Part shown: piece after piece, positions 6,887-13,386 of the stretch
Layout: each line of letters starts with the position of its first letter
How positions within the stretch are numbered: the first letter of the stretch is position 1
Assembly (NCBI GenBank): GCA_905210485.1
Contig: CAJLXA010000043.1
Span: forward strand, 1 to 13,409
DNA: 13,409 bases
Direction: 5' to 3'
From: an uncultured Eubacteriales bacterium
GTDB lineage: Bacteria; Bacillota; Clostridia; Oscillospirales; CAG-272
The notes under the pieces: generated by a model
Database searches by the model: none
Told to the model about the DNA's origin: nothing
The model's input: only the letters and a program-made list of their open reading frames with translations
Made by a program: the position numbers and the translations under genes

Positions 6887-7489
6887 TTATTCGGCAGACG
6901 AAATAAGGAAGTCGCGCAGGAACGCCATCTGCTCCTCCGTGTGAAACCAATGCTCGCCGCCTGTCATGACGGTGAGCGGCGCGCCGATCCGGGCGGCGAA
7001 ACCGGCCATCGTATCGGGCGACGTCAGGCGATCTTTTTCGCCGTACAGAATACGGGTCGGAACATGCCATTCCGCCGGGTGACGGCGCACATAGGAGAGA
7101 TAGGCAAACGAAAGCGTTTCTCCGAAATCGGTGGGTATTTCTTTTTTTGCCCGGAGTTCTTCCTCCGAAACACGCGCCCACGCCATCATATCCGTAATCA
7201 GCTTTTCCATATCGACAATGGGGGAAATGAAAAGCGCTTTGTTCACCTGCCGTAAAGAAAGGGAGCACATGGAAAAATACGCGCCGATGCTGTTCGCGAT
7301 CAGCAATACGCTGTCGTATCCGCGTTTCCGTTCTTCAAAAAATGCGGGAAATTCCTCCCGCGCTTCCCACGGCGTTTGCGACCGGTAATCGAATCCCGTC
7401 ACATCGCTTCCGGAAAAAATCGGCCGATAGAATGTCGCTTCCCCGGCGTTTCCGCCTTTGCCGTGCACATAGATTACAAGTTGTTTCAT
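6887..7489 (-). CDS. Small alpha/beta hydrolase
   Basis: The 200-residue cytoplasmic protein has the alpha/beta hydrolase pattern. A first strand ends in VYVHGKGGN (oxyanion region, residues 7-14), a nucleophile elbow ANSIG has Ser67, ILYGEKDRLTS has the acid Asp153, and the catalytic His is 180 (GGEHWFH) or 183. The elbow has Ala in place of the first Gly of GxSxG, as in several small serine hydrolases. No signal peptide or membrane segment is visible. The start ATG has GGAGG seven bases upstream. The gene is monocistronic: a promoter lies about 190 bases upstream and a terminator 15 bases downstream. The substrate is not predictable; esterase or thioesterase activity is possible. It is flanked by the lipoprotein gene and the GH78-type gene, but separate promoters argue against an obligatory partnership. 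Confidence 0.9.
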   Translation of the reverse strand: MKQLVIYVHGKGGNAGEATFYRPIFSGSDVTGFDYRSQTPWEAREEFPAFFEERKRGYDSVLLIANSIGAYFSMCSLSLRQVNKALFISPIVDMEKLITDMMAWARVSEEELRAKKEIPTDFGETLSFAYLSYVRRHPAEWHVPTRILYGEKDRLTSPDTMAGFAARIGAPLTVMTGGEHWFHTEEQMAFLRDFLISSAE

Positions 7490-7683
7490 GTCTTTTCCTC
7501 CGACAGCCGTTATTCCTTATGTATGGGCGCGTATGTATAGCGGCCGGATTGCAAAAACCGGCGATGAGCGGGAACGGCCTAAACAGTAAGAACCGCCCGC
7601 CGCCGGGACGGCGCCGCGCGGCTGCCGGCATACAGGACGGCCGTTTTCCCCGGACGACCGGCCGGAACCCGTTTATCAAAATC

Positions 7684-7712
7684 ATTATAGCACATTGCCG
7701 CCATGAAATCAA
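7684..7712 (-). promoter_or_regulatory. Promoter of the hydrolase gene, with long leader
   Basis: On the minus strand TTGATT (7707-7712) and TATAAT (7684-7689) are 17 bases apart. Transcription would begin near 7677, giving a leader of about 188 bases (7490-7677). This leader is very G+C-rich, with several short inverted repeats such as GCCGG/CCGGC around a T-rich loop, and contains no gene I can support. Confidence 0.85.
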
Positions 7713-7730
7713 CCCGCGTTCGCTATCGGA

Positions 7731-7760
7731 GAAAAAGACGGCGCCGGCACCCGCGTCTTC
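7731..7760 (-). terminator. Terminator overlapping the GH78-type stop codon
   Basis: On the minus strand AAGACG (7754-7759) pairs with CGTCTT (7735-7740), with G+C pairs inside and TTTTTC following. The left arm overlaps the TGA stop at 7759-7761, so termination occurs immediately after the gene. Confidence 0.7.
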
Positions 7761-9708
7761 AGATGACCGTCGGTATGTTTGCTTTTACGGTCTTCACCTG
7801 ATCTTTAAAATACACCGTACCGCCGTCAACGGTGGAAAGCACGGTCAGTTCACCGTTTTTGTACGTTACTTCCACCCGTCCCGTTCCGACAGGGACGGCG
7901 GCGGAAAACTCCCGGTAAAGGCCGGGATTCGGTCTTATGTCAAAGGTCTTTCCGCCGACCGACGTGATTTTCACGCCCGCAACGAATTCCCCCAGAAGTC
8001 TTATGGGGCCGCTTCCCCACGCATGGCAAAGCGATTTGTCGAAACGGTTGCCGTACATGGCGTATTTTTCAACGCCTTTCACGCTTTCGTCGTATTGCTC
8101 CCAGCAGGTGGTCGCGCCGTCGGCCAACATACTGCCCCAATACGAATCCAGCATCTTCTGGGCAATATCGACCCTGCCCGCTTTGCAGACGGCGAGCAAT
8201 TCAAAGAATTTGAAATACGGCGTTTTGATCGCGGTGATCTCTTCGTTCAGCAGTATTTTTTCCAGTATCTCTTTCTTTTCGTCTTCGGTCGCAAAATCAT
8301 AGAGAACGGCAAAAATATTCTGCTGACGATGCAGGGCGTCCTTCCCCGACGTAAAACCGTCGATGAACCCGCCGCACTCCTTTTTATAGAAAAACTTATA
8401 GATTTTATTCCGCAATGCTTCTTCGTCGGGAATATACGTATCTCCGTCTCCGGCAACCGACGCCAGTTTACGCATGGCTTTTATGGATTCATAGAGCAGT
8501 ATCTGCTCCGCGCATATCGGCCCCTCTTTATCCATCTCGCCCCAATCAATGAAGACCCAATCGCCGGGCGCCTGATATACGAATCCGTTCCCGTCAAGTC
8601 TGTTCACGATAAACAAAAACAGGGCTTTCAGTCTGTCGTATATACGCCCGACAAAATCGTCGTCGCCGCTTGAAAACCAGTAGTCGTATACGGACAGTAT
8701 AAGATACATGGAATAGTCGTTTATGGTATTGATGTGCTGAAAATACGGCGGTTTGCCGAGGAGGGCGATGATTGTCCTCTTGATGATCTCATTGTCCGCG
8801 GAAAGATAACGGTTTATCATAAACGACTGATACGCATCCCCCGCCCATACCCAGCGGTCGCGCTTAACGCCGTCAAGATAAAACTCCCGCGAACACAGAC
8901 GGAACGTATAGGCACAAACGTCATAAATGCGCTTCACAAGTCCGTCGTCGCAGGAAAAGCGCCCCGTATTTTCATACGGCAGGTATTCGTAATCGGCATA
9001 CACGCTTGCGGGCGGCGTATCCGCGGCGATGAAAACATATCGGAACGCTCTTTGCGCAAGCGTAATTTTCGCCCCCGCTCCGACGCTTTCCCGAAGCACC
9101 GCTTCGGCTCCCGAAAGCGCCTCCTCCCGGCTCTCGCCGTAATAGACGACGCCGTCGCTTTTCAGTTCTTCTATCACGACGGAGCCGAACGTTTCTTTTC
9201 CGAAGTCATATAAAAAGCCGCCGTTTATCTCCGACCGCTCCGCCGGCGCAATCTTTTCATAAGAAAACGGGAAGACCTCGATATCGTCGTCCGGGTCTTT
9301 ATACTCCGGCATACAGCCGACCTTGGAAAATCTGTCCGAAAACAGCGACGCTTCCCATGTCCCGTCGCTCTTCAGTTCCTCGCCGCAAACATATACGGCG
9401 GGCAGACCTTTTGCGTTTATTACGTCGATCTCCACCGTGTGTTGCCCCGGTTTCAGGACAAACGGCGCGCCGGGCGCATAGTGTTCGGCGTTATCAATAT
9501 TGATCCGCCCTTTTCCGCGGATCTTACAGATCACGGTCTCTTCCTTTTCAATCCCGATCACCTTTCTGAAACGCACCGTGGGATATACGTTTGCGAGCGA
9601 CCAGAAGCAGGGAAAATCCGTTCCGCGTTCCTGTCTTAAGGAATGTAATTTCAGGCTGTGCCATATTTCGTAATCGCCGTAATACCAGATCCATTTTGCC
9701 TGTCCCAT
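7759..9708 (-). CDS. GH78-family alpha-L-rhamnosidase-like glycosidase
   Basis: The 649-residue protein has an N-terminal beta-rich part (1 to about 245) and an (alpha/alpha)6-barrel catalytic part (about 250-580), then a short C-terminal beta domain. This order is as in GH78 enzymes, which release terminal alpha-L-rhamnose. Diagnostic stretches are LDGVKRDRWVWAGD (278-291, acidic residues Asp279, Asp284, Asp291), CWEQYDE with Glu537, and SLCHAWGSGP (559-568). The first motif is one residue shorter than the DCPQRDER form of characterised enzymes and lacks its Glu, so activity and exact sugar are uncertain. There is no signal peptide, so it probably acts in the cytoplasm on imported oligosaccharides, though no transporter is adjacent. 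The ATG has GGGGAG six bases upstream. It has its own promoter at 9870-9898, a 155-base leader and a terminator at its stop. Confidence 0.85.
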   Translation of the reverse strand: MGQAKWIWYYGDYEIWHSLKLHSLRQERGTDFPCFWSLANVYPTVRFRKVIGIEKEETVICKIRGKGRINIDNAEHYAPGAPFVLKPGQHTVEIDVINAKGLPAVYVCGEELKSDGTWEASLFSDRFSKVGCMPEYKDPDDDIEVFPFSYEKIAPAERSEINGGFLYDFGKETFGSVVIEELKSDGVVYYGESREEALSGAEAVLRESVGAGAKITLAQRAFRYVFIAADTPPASVYADYEYLPYENTGRFSCDDGLVKRIYDVCAYTFRLCSREFYLDGVKRDRWVWAGDAYQSFMINRYLSADNEIIKRTIIALLGKPPYFQHINTINDYSMYLILSVYDYWFSSGDDDFVGRIYDRLKALFLFIVNRLDGNGFVYQAPGDWVFIDWGEMDKEGPICAEQILLYESIKAMRKLASVAGDGDTYIPDEEALRNKIYKFFYKKECGGFIDGFTSGKDALHRQQNIFAVLYDFATEDEKKEILEKILLNEEITAIKTPYFKFFELLAVCKAGRVDIAQKMLDSYWGSMLADGATTCWEQYDESVKGVEKYAMYGNRFDKSLCHAWGSGPIRLLGEFVAGVKITSVGGKTFDIRPNPGLYREFSAAVPVGTGRVEVTYKNGELTVLSTVDGGTVYFKDQVKTVKANIPTVI

Positions 9709-9772
9709 AGAAATCTCCCCGTCAGTGAATAGTTTTTCTTATGTATCAACCCGGAAGGCGCCCGCGTACGCG

Positions 9773-9836
9773 AAAAAAGGAGCGGGACGGTTTTCCGTTT
9801 ACCGTCGTTTTTTCCGCGGGATTTCACCGTATCCCG
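9773..9836 (-). promoter_or_regulatory. Structured leader of the GH78-type gene, possible attenuator
   Basis: In the minus-strand leader, CGGGAT pairs with ATCCCG (9817-9822 with 9831-9836), then GACGGT with ACCGTC (9786-9791 with 9801-9806). GCTCC and six T (9773-9778) follow. An upstream GGAG...GGGA...CGG segment could instead pair with CCG-TCCC-(G)-CTCC next to the T-run, giving an alternative terminator. The alternative pairing is weak and was judged by eye. Confidence 0.3.
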
Positions 9837-9869
9837 GCACGAGCCTCCGCGATAAGTGCATTTTTAAGT

Positions 9870-9898
9870 ATTATAATATAACAAACCGTTAAAGTCAA
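9870..9898 (-). promoter_or_regulatory. Promoter of the GH78-type gene
   Basis: On the minus strand TTGACT (9893-9898) and TATAAT (9870-9875) are 17 bases apart. The start would be near 9863, about 155 bases before the ATG. A 10-base palindrome ATGCCGGCAT (9947-9956) lies about 50 bases upstream of the -35 and might be an operator, which is speculative. Confidence 0.85.
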
Positions 9899-10117
9899 GA
9901 AACGGAAGATAAAATCCGAAAACGATGAAATATACGACCGTCCTTTATGCCGGCATAGGCGACATAAGAGGATTTTCGCGCAATGGCGGCGGCCGCCCAA
10001 TATATAAGCACCGTTTATATCCCGAAGCGTGACGGACGATAAACCGAACAAAAGTGCAAAAATCAATGCGGGCAATTTGTGCCATTCCACTAAAATACGA
10101 ACTTATGTTTTTCCGTA

Positions 10118-10147
10118 TTGACTTCCGTACAAGCCTTTTGCTATAAT
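10118..10147 (+). promoter_or_regulatory. Plus-strand promoter facing the xylB 3' end
   Basis: TTGACT (10118-10123) and TATAAT (10142-10147), spacing 18, read rightward. No plus-strand gene follows: the transcript would run antisense into the broken xylulokinase gene. The -35 overlaps the left arm of an 11-base inverted repeat (TTCCGTACAAG 10123-10133, CTTGTACGGAA 10220-10230). Apart from this promoter and the GH78-type promoter, I see no supported gene in 9899-10203. Confidence 0.6.
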
Positions 10148-10203
10148 TTGGTTGAAATACAAAACGCGGCGGAGTTTGTCGGATCGCCCCCTCAGGAATT
10201 CTG

Positions 10204-11486
10204 TCAACGGATAGATTTTCTTGTACGGAAAACCGCCCCGGCAATCGCCGCGCCCTCGGAATTAAGCGGTCTTACGGACATATTATAAACACCCGAAAGC
10301 ATTTCGCCCCAAACAGCGCTGCGGCTGCCGCCGCCCACCACGGCCATTTCGTTTATTACTATGTTGTTTTCTTTCAAAACCTCAAAGCAATCCCGTAGCG
10401 AAAAAGCCACGCCTTCCATAACGGCGCGCATAAAATGCTCCTTTCGGTGCATTGCGAAAATTCCGAAAAAAACTCCGCGCGCAAACGGGTCAAGGTGCGG
10501 CGTTCGCTCGCCCATAAGATAAGGCAGATATAAAAGCCTTTCGGAGAGTATCGGGATTTTATTTACCCGCTCGTCAATTTCCCTATACGAAAGCTCCGCG
10601 GCAAAATTTTCTTTGAACCATTTAAGCGAAAGCCCTGCCGCCTGCGTTACGCCCATAACATGCCATTTGCCGGGTACTGCGGCGCAGAAGGTGTGTATTC
10701 TTCCGTCAGGGTCGGTCATCGGTTTATCGGTATGCGCATAAACAACGCCGCTTGTGCCTATAGTTGTAAAGGCTTTGCCGCTGCGAACTATCCCGCAGCC
10801 CACCGCCGCGCACGCGTTGTCTCCGCCGCCTGCGGCAACGGGAACACCTTACCGTAGCCTTTTATTTCGGTGCTTTCGTAAACCTTTGGTAGCATATCCG
10901 TATCAATTCCGAGTTTTTCGGCAACCTCATCAGACCAGCAGCGGTTTTTAATATCCAAAAGCTGCATTCCGCCCGTGTCGGATACATCCGTTGCAAATTC
11001 ACCCGTAAGCTTAAAGCGTATATAATCCTTCGGCAACAAAATATGCCTGCATTTCGCATAATTTTCAGGCTCGTGCTTTTTAACCCACATAATTTTTGAG
11101 GCTGTAAAACCGGTCAGGGCGGGATTCGCCGTAATATCTATAAGCCTTTTTCTGCCTATTATATCTGTAATCTCATCGCATTCCGCAGCCGTTCTCTGGT
11201 CGCACCATATTATAGCCGGACGAATGACCTCGTTTTTTTCATCAAGCATTACAAGTCCGTGCATCTGCCCGCTTAAACCTATTCCGGCAACCCCGTCCGT
11301 CCATATATCGGCTAAGGTTTTTTGAACAGCGTTCCACCAATCCTGCGGGTCCTGTTCCGCCCAACCGTTATATGGCTGGCTCATACCGTACTCTGCGGTG
11401 CTGCTTTTGATTACATTTCCGTCGATATCAAAAAGTGCCGCCTTTGTGCCGGAGGTTCCTATATCGATTCCTATAAGATAGTCCAT
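10204..11486 (-). pseudogene. xylB: Xylulokinase, frameshifted and C-terminally truncated
   Basis: Intact homologues phosphorylate D-xylulose with ATP to feed the pentose phosphate pathway. The N-terminal frame begins MDYLIGIDIGTSGTKA (FGGY phosphate loop) and contains GLSGQMHGLV and an ordinary body. It is preferred at ATG 11484-11486, with AAAGGGA eight bases upstream; another ATG six bases earlier is too close. At about 10848-10853 the frame breaks: KGYGK runs into a different frame continuing GVPVAAGGGDNACAAV (catalytic-base Asp in GGGD) and TTIGTSGVV. About 11 residues normally between these parts are absent, so this is a deletion that also shifts frame, not merely one miscalled base. 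The C-terminus also stops early, after EGAAIAGAV, followed by FRTRKSIR and TGA, roughly 60 residues short. It is probably inactive. The small ORF at 11500-11730 lies directly upstream and shares its promoter. Confidence 0.9.
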
Positions 11487-11499
11487 AATCATTTCCCTT

Positions 11500-11730
11500 T
11501 CAAGTCAGCCGCCAATTTATGGGAATCCTGAATGTTTCACTTTCGGTATTATTTTTGGATACAGCCCAAACCGAGATTTTGTTATCGTCTATAATAAGGC
11601 TAAGTCTGTTTCCGCTGCGGAATTTCTTTATCCAATACCCGTTTTCATACTCAAGTGCCGTATCCCGTTTTAGATTTATCCCCGTATTGCCGATAGAAAT
11701 GGGAACGGAGGCATAACCCCCCTCGGTTTC
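11500..11730 (-). pseudogene. Small ORF upstream of xylB lacking a usable start
   Basis: An open frame of 76 codons runs from just after a TAA to TGA 11500-11502. Its product contains ASVPISIGNTG, ALEYENGYWIKK, NRLSLIIDDNKISVWAV and ends PINWRLT; I do not recognise it. There is no ATG, GTG or TTG near its 5' end. The only ATG (11712-11714), well placed after GAGGGGGG and a promoter, is in another frame that stops after 12 codons. One inserted base just after that ATG would restore MASVPISIG, so a one-base loss is a likely explanation. The stop codon touches the xylB ribosome binding site, so the two were an operon. Translation from a non-standard codon cannot be excluded. Confidence 0.5.
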
Positions 11731-11734
11731 TTAT

Positions 11735-11763
11735 ATTATAGCATATTTTTCTGATTTTTTCAA
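11735..11763 (-). promoter_or_regulatory. Promoter of the small ORF-xylB unit
   Basis: On the minus strand TTGAAA (11758-11763) and TATAAT (11735-11740) are 17 bases apart. The GAGGGGGG ribosome binding site follows within 15 bases of the -10. Confidence 0.8.
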
Positions 11764-11778
11764 TCTGTTCTGCGTGGT

Positions 11779-11815
11779 AAAAGAAAAGTCGGAACAGGTT
11801 ATCCTATCCCGACTT
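11779..11815 (-). terminator. Terminator of the ABC transporter remnant
   Basis: On the minus strand AAGTCGG (11809-11815) pairs with CCGACTT (11786-11792), and inner GATAGG/CCTGTT extends the stem. TTTTCTTTT follows. It lies about 50 bases after the permease stop codon. Confidence 0.8.
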
Positions 11816-11864
11816 CTTCTTTCAAAATTATAGACATCTTACTCGTAAAAATTTTATTGATCTC

Positions 11865-12595
11865 TTATTCCCATCGGAAGAAACACGCGGAGAGAGCGGA
11901 ACAAACCACGGTAACCCCAAGCATTACACAAATAGGTAGCAATATGCTATTCGCACCGATACCGAGGAACATATTTTTCATCATCGCTCGCCCCTGCGTC
12001 AAAGGGAATACACTGACGACCTGTTGCATTGCCTTTGGCATAACCTCGATCGGAAGTGTCGTCCCAGAAAGAACAAGCATCGGGAAATAAAGGATACCTG
12101 CAATAACGCTTGCTTGTTTTGTATTCTTTGCAATACCGCCCACCAACATACCGATTGACAGAGTTGAGAGCATTGTAAGTGCCCAACTGCCGAGAAATGC
12201 CCAAAACGAACCGTGTAGTTTTACGCCCCACAAGAGTGCAGCGTTGCAAGGGACAATGCACAGTAAATGACATACATAGCAAGTTCCACGCCGAGTATGA
12301 ATACGGAACTGACAGGTGTAACGCGCAATCTTTTGAGAATTTTCATCTCTCGTAAGCCCGATACAGCGAGCGGCAATCCCATCAATCCGCTTGCGCAAAT
12401 AGCGATTGCCCCAACCGCTCCGAAAGACTGTTCCAAAGCAGTATAATTCGCCCCGTCATAAGCAGGCTTTGCGCCATATACAATGCCGAGAATAATAAAC
12501 ACTATAAGCGGCATAATCACGGCAAAAATCACCATATTCATATCCCGCAGACTAAGTTTCAACTCGGTTTTCAAAAAAGTAAAAAATCGTTTCAT
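11865..12595 (-). pseudogene. ABC-2 type transporter permease, frameshifted
   Basis: The first frame (from ATG 12593-12595) reads MKRFFTFLKTELKLSLRDMN, then hydrophobic segments typical of ABC-2 exporter permeases, up to YVIYCALSLAT, and stops at TAA 12221-12223. A second frame takes up the family sequence from ALLWGVKLHGSFWAFLG through GGIAKNTKQASVIAG, FPMLVLSGTTLPIEVMP and VFPLTQG to TAA 11865-11867. The switch is near 12240-12250 and needs a one-base indel or a short deletion. Joined, the protein would be about 240 residues with roughly six membrane segments, normal for drug, antibiotic or lantibiotic-type exporters. The ATG overlaps the stop of the ATPase fragment (ATGA), so both come from one operon. 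A sequencing error could mimic the shift, but the partner gene is broken too. Confidence 0.85.
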
Positions 12596-12819
12596 GCGTC
12601 CACCTCCTCGTCCGACAATTTTAAGTACGCATCTTCAAAGTGTTCACAGTCACATTGCTCCTTTGCTTGTTCAACGGTTCCGCGGAAAACGACAATCCCT
12701 TTTTTCAGAATACAAATCTCATCACACAAGGCTTCGACTTCATCCATAAAGTGAAAAGTCAGAAATATTGTAAGACCTTGTTTTTTAAGTGATTCAAGCG
12801 TTTTTAGACGATCATCATA
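12592..12819 (-). pseudogene. 3' fragment of an ABC transporter ATPase gene
   Basis: The frame 12819-12592 encodes about 75 residues matching the C-terminal part of an ABC exporter ATPase. LKKQGLTIFLTFHFMDEVEALCDEI covers the switch (H-loop) region with its His, followed by ILKKGIVVFRGTVEQA and an acidic tail. Walker A, the signature motif and Walker B are missing, and there is no start codon with a ribosome binding site. The homology begins only at about 12811, where it abuts the end of the SLOG-like gene in another frame. The stop overlaps the permease ATG. It cannot energise transport as it stands. Confidence 0.88.
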
Positions 12820-13166
12820 TCACAGTTCTCGGCAAGCCATTTGTTGCGTTCTCCTATCGCCGCTTTGTAATGGCACTTCCTGTCGGTCGGGATAATAACG
12901 CTATCATAAGACTTCTCTATAATATCCAAGTTCGCCACGGGATATGGTTCAACAAGCGTAAGTTCGCACCGCCCCTCCCATTCTCTTCGGAATCGTCTGA
13001 CAGCTTGTGTGGCAAGTTCGTCAAACTCGCCGTTTCGTCCCACGTTAAAGTCTATAAACCCATATTTACGGTGCAGCAATTCGATTACTTCGTCAAGTTC
13101 TTCTTCGACTTGTCGGTACTCGTCCACTACTCTATGACCTATAAATGAAACCCGAAAAATATCCAA
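12804..13166 (-). pseudogene. SLOG/DUF1273-like gene, 3' end replaced
   Basis: The start is probably TTG 13164-13166, seven bases after GGGAGG (13173-13178). The product then reads MDIFRVSFIGHRVVDEY, the usual opening of clostridial SLOG-superfamily proteins (DUF1273/YpsA-like, Rossmann nucleotide-binding fold, function not settled), followed by FNVGRNGEFDELA and a body ending IGERNKWLAENCDMMIV. Relatives continue with about 30 residues rich in Gly (typically IEKKSGGAYQT...). Here a stop follows at once, and ABC ATPase sequence begins in another frame. From the TTG the remaining protein is 120 residues and may fold partly but is probably not functional. The reading frame extends further upstream to 13310, but that part does not resemble the family and crosses the palindromic region at 13179-13260. 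Confidence 0.75.
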
Positions 13167-13178
13167 TTCAATGCCTCC

Positions 13179-13260
13179 CGATAGGTGAATTATCTTGCAG
13201 AATTTTGTTCGCCTATTAAAGCAATAGGTGAACAAAACCGTAGACTTCGGACACCTATCG
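13179..13260. promoter_or_regulatory. Cluster of four ATAGGYG half-sites with nested inverted repeats
   Basis: ATAGGTGAA occurs at 13181-13189 and 13224-13232 on the plus strand. Inverted forms are TTCGCCTAT (13208-13216) and CACCTAT (13252-13258). CGATAGGTG (13179-13187) and CACCTATCG (13252-13260) are perfect outer arms. Inside them TTTTGTTCGCCTATT (13203-13217) and AATAGGTGAACAAAA (13223-13237) form a 15-base stem with one G-T pair, and CCG/CGG a small hairpin. The outer arm is next to the GGGAGG of the SLOG-like gene. This could be a multi-site operator or a structured RNA leader. The G-T pair favours plus-strand RNA or a DNA site. Confidence 0.5.
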
Positions 13261-13311
13261 AGAGTATTTATGATTTTTATTACTTTTCTAACCGCGCGAA
13301 AGCATTGCACA

Positions 13312-13340
13312 TTGACTTTACTACCGTTTTATGGTATAAT
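13312..13340 (+). promoter_or_regulatory. Strong promoter facing the right edge
   Basis: TTGACT (13312-13317) and TATAAT (13335-13340) are 17 bases apart. Transcription would start near 13347 and run out of the window. Confidence 0.88.
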
Positions 13341-13355
13341 AAACATAATATTTGA

Positions 13356-13386
13356 GCCGTCTATTGCTTTAACAGACGGCTTTTTT
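13356..13386 (+). terminator. Terminator-like hairpin right after the promoter
   Basis: GCCGTCT (13356-13362) pairs with AGACGGC (13374-13380), followed by TTTTTT (13381-13386). It starts about ten bases after the predicted transcript start. It is therefore either an attenuator for a gene beyond the edge or the end of a roughly 40-base RNA. Its loop repeats the apical sequence of the 13203-13237 hairpin. Confidence 0.75.

Noticed and set aside
7342..8673. 443-codon plus-strand open frame
   Set aside because: It spans two real minus-strand genes and their intergenic regulatory region, crossing a terminator and a promoter, and shows no recognisable domain.
7624..9956. TGCCGGCAT shared by the hydrolase leader and the region upstream of the GH78-type promoter, considered as a common operator
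   Set aside because: It is short, G+C-rich and partly palindromic, so chance is likely; it sits inside a leader in one case and upstream of the promoter in the other.
9824..10090. 88-codon minus-strand ORF with hydrophobic stretches
   Set aside because: It overlaps the GH78-type promoter at 9870-9898, has no Shine-Dalgarno sequence before its ATG, and its sequence is not protein-family-like.
6849..10120. GAACTTATGTTT present both in the hydrolase terminator loop and near 10110
   Set aside because: A 12-base match between distant sites is expected by chance in 13 kb, and the contexts are unrelated.
13167..13310. N-terminal extension of the SLOG-like frame to ATG 13308-13310
   Set aside because: The extra residues do not resemble the family, and the DNA there is a palindromic regulatory region; GGGAGG directly precedes the TTG at 13164-13166.
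13203..13380. IS200/IS605-type end hairpins
   Set aside because: The two similar hairpins point in opposite directions, there is no TnpA or TnpB gene, and element ends of that family carry hairpins in the same orientation.
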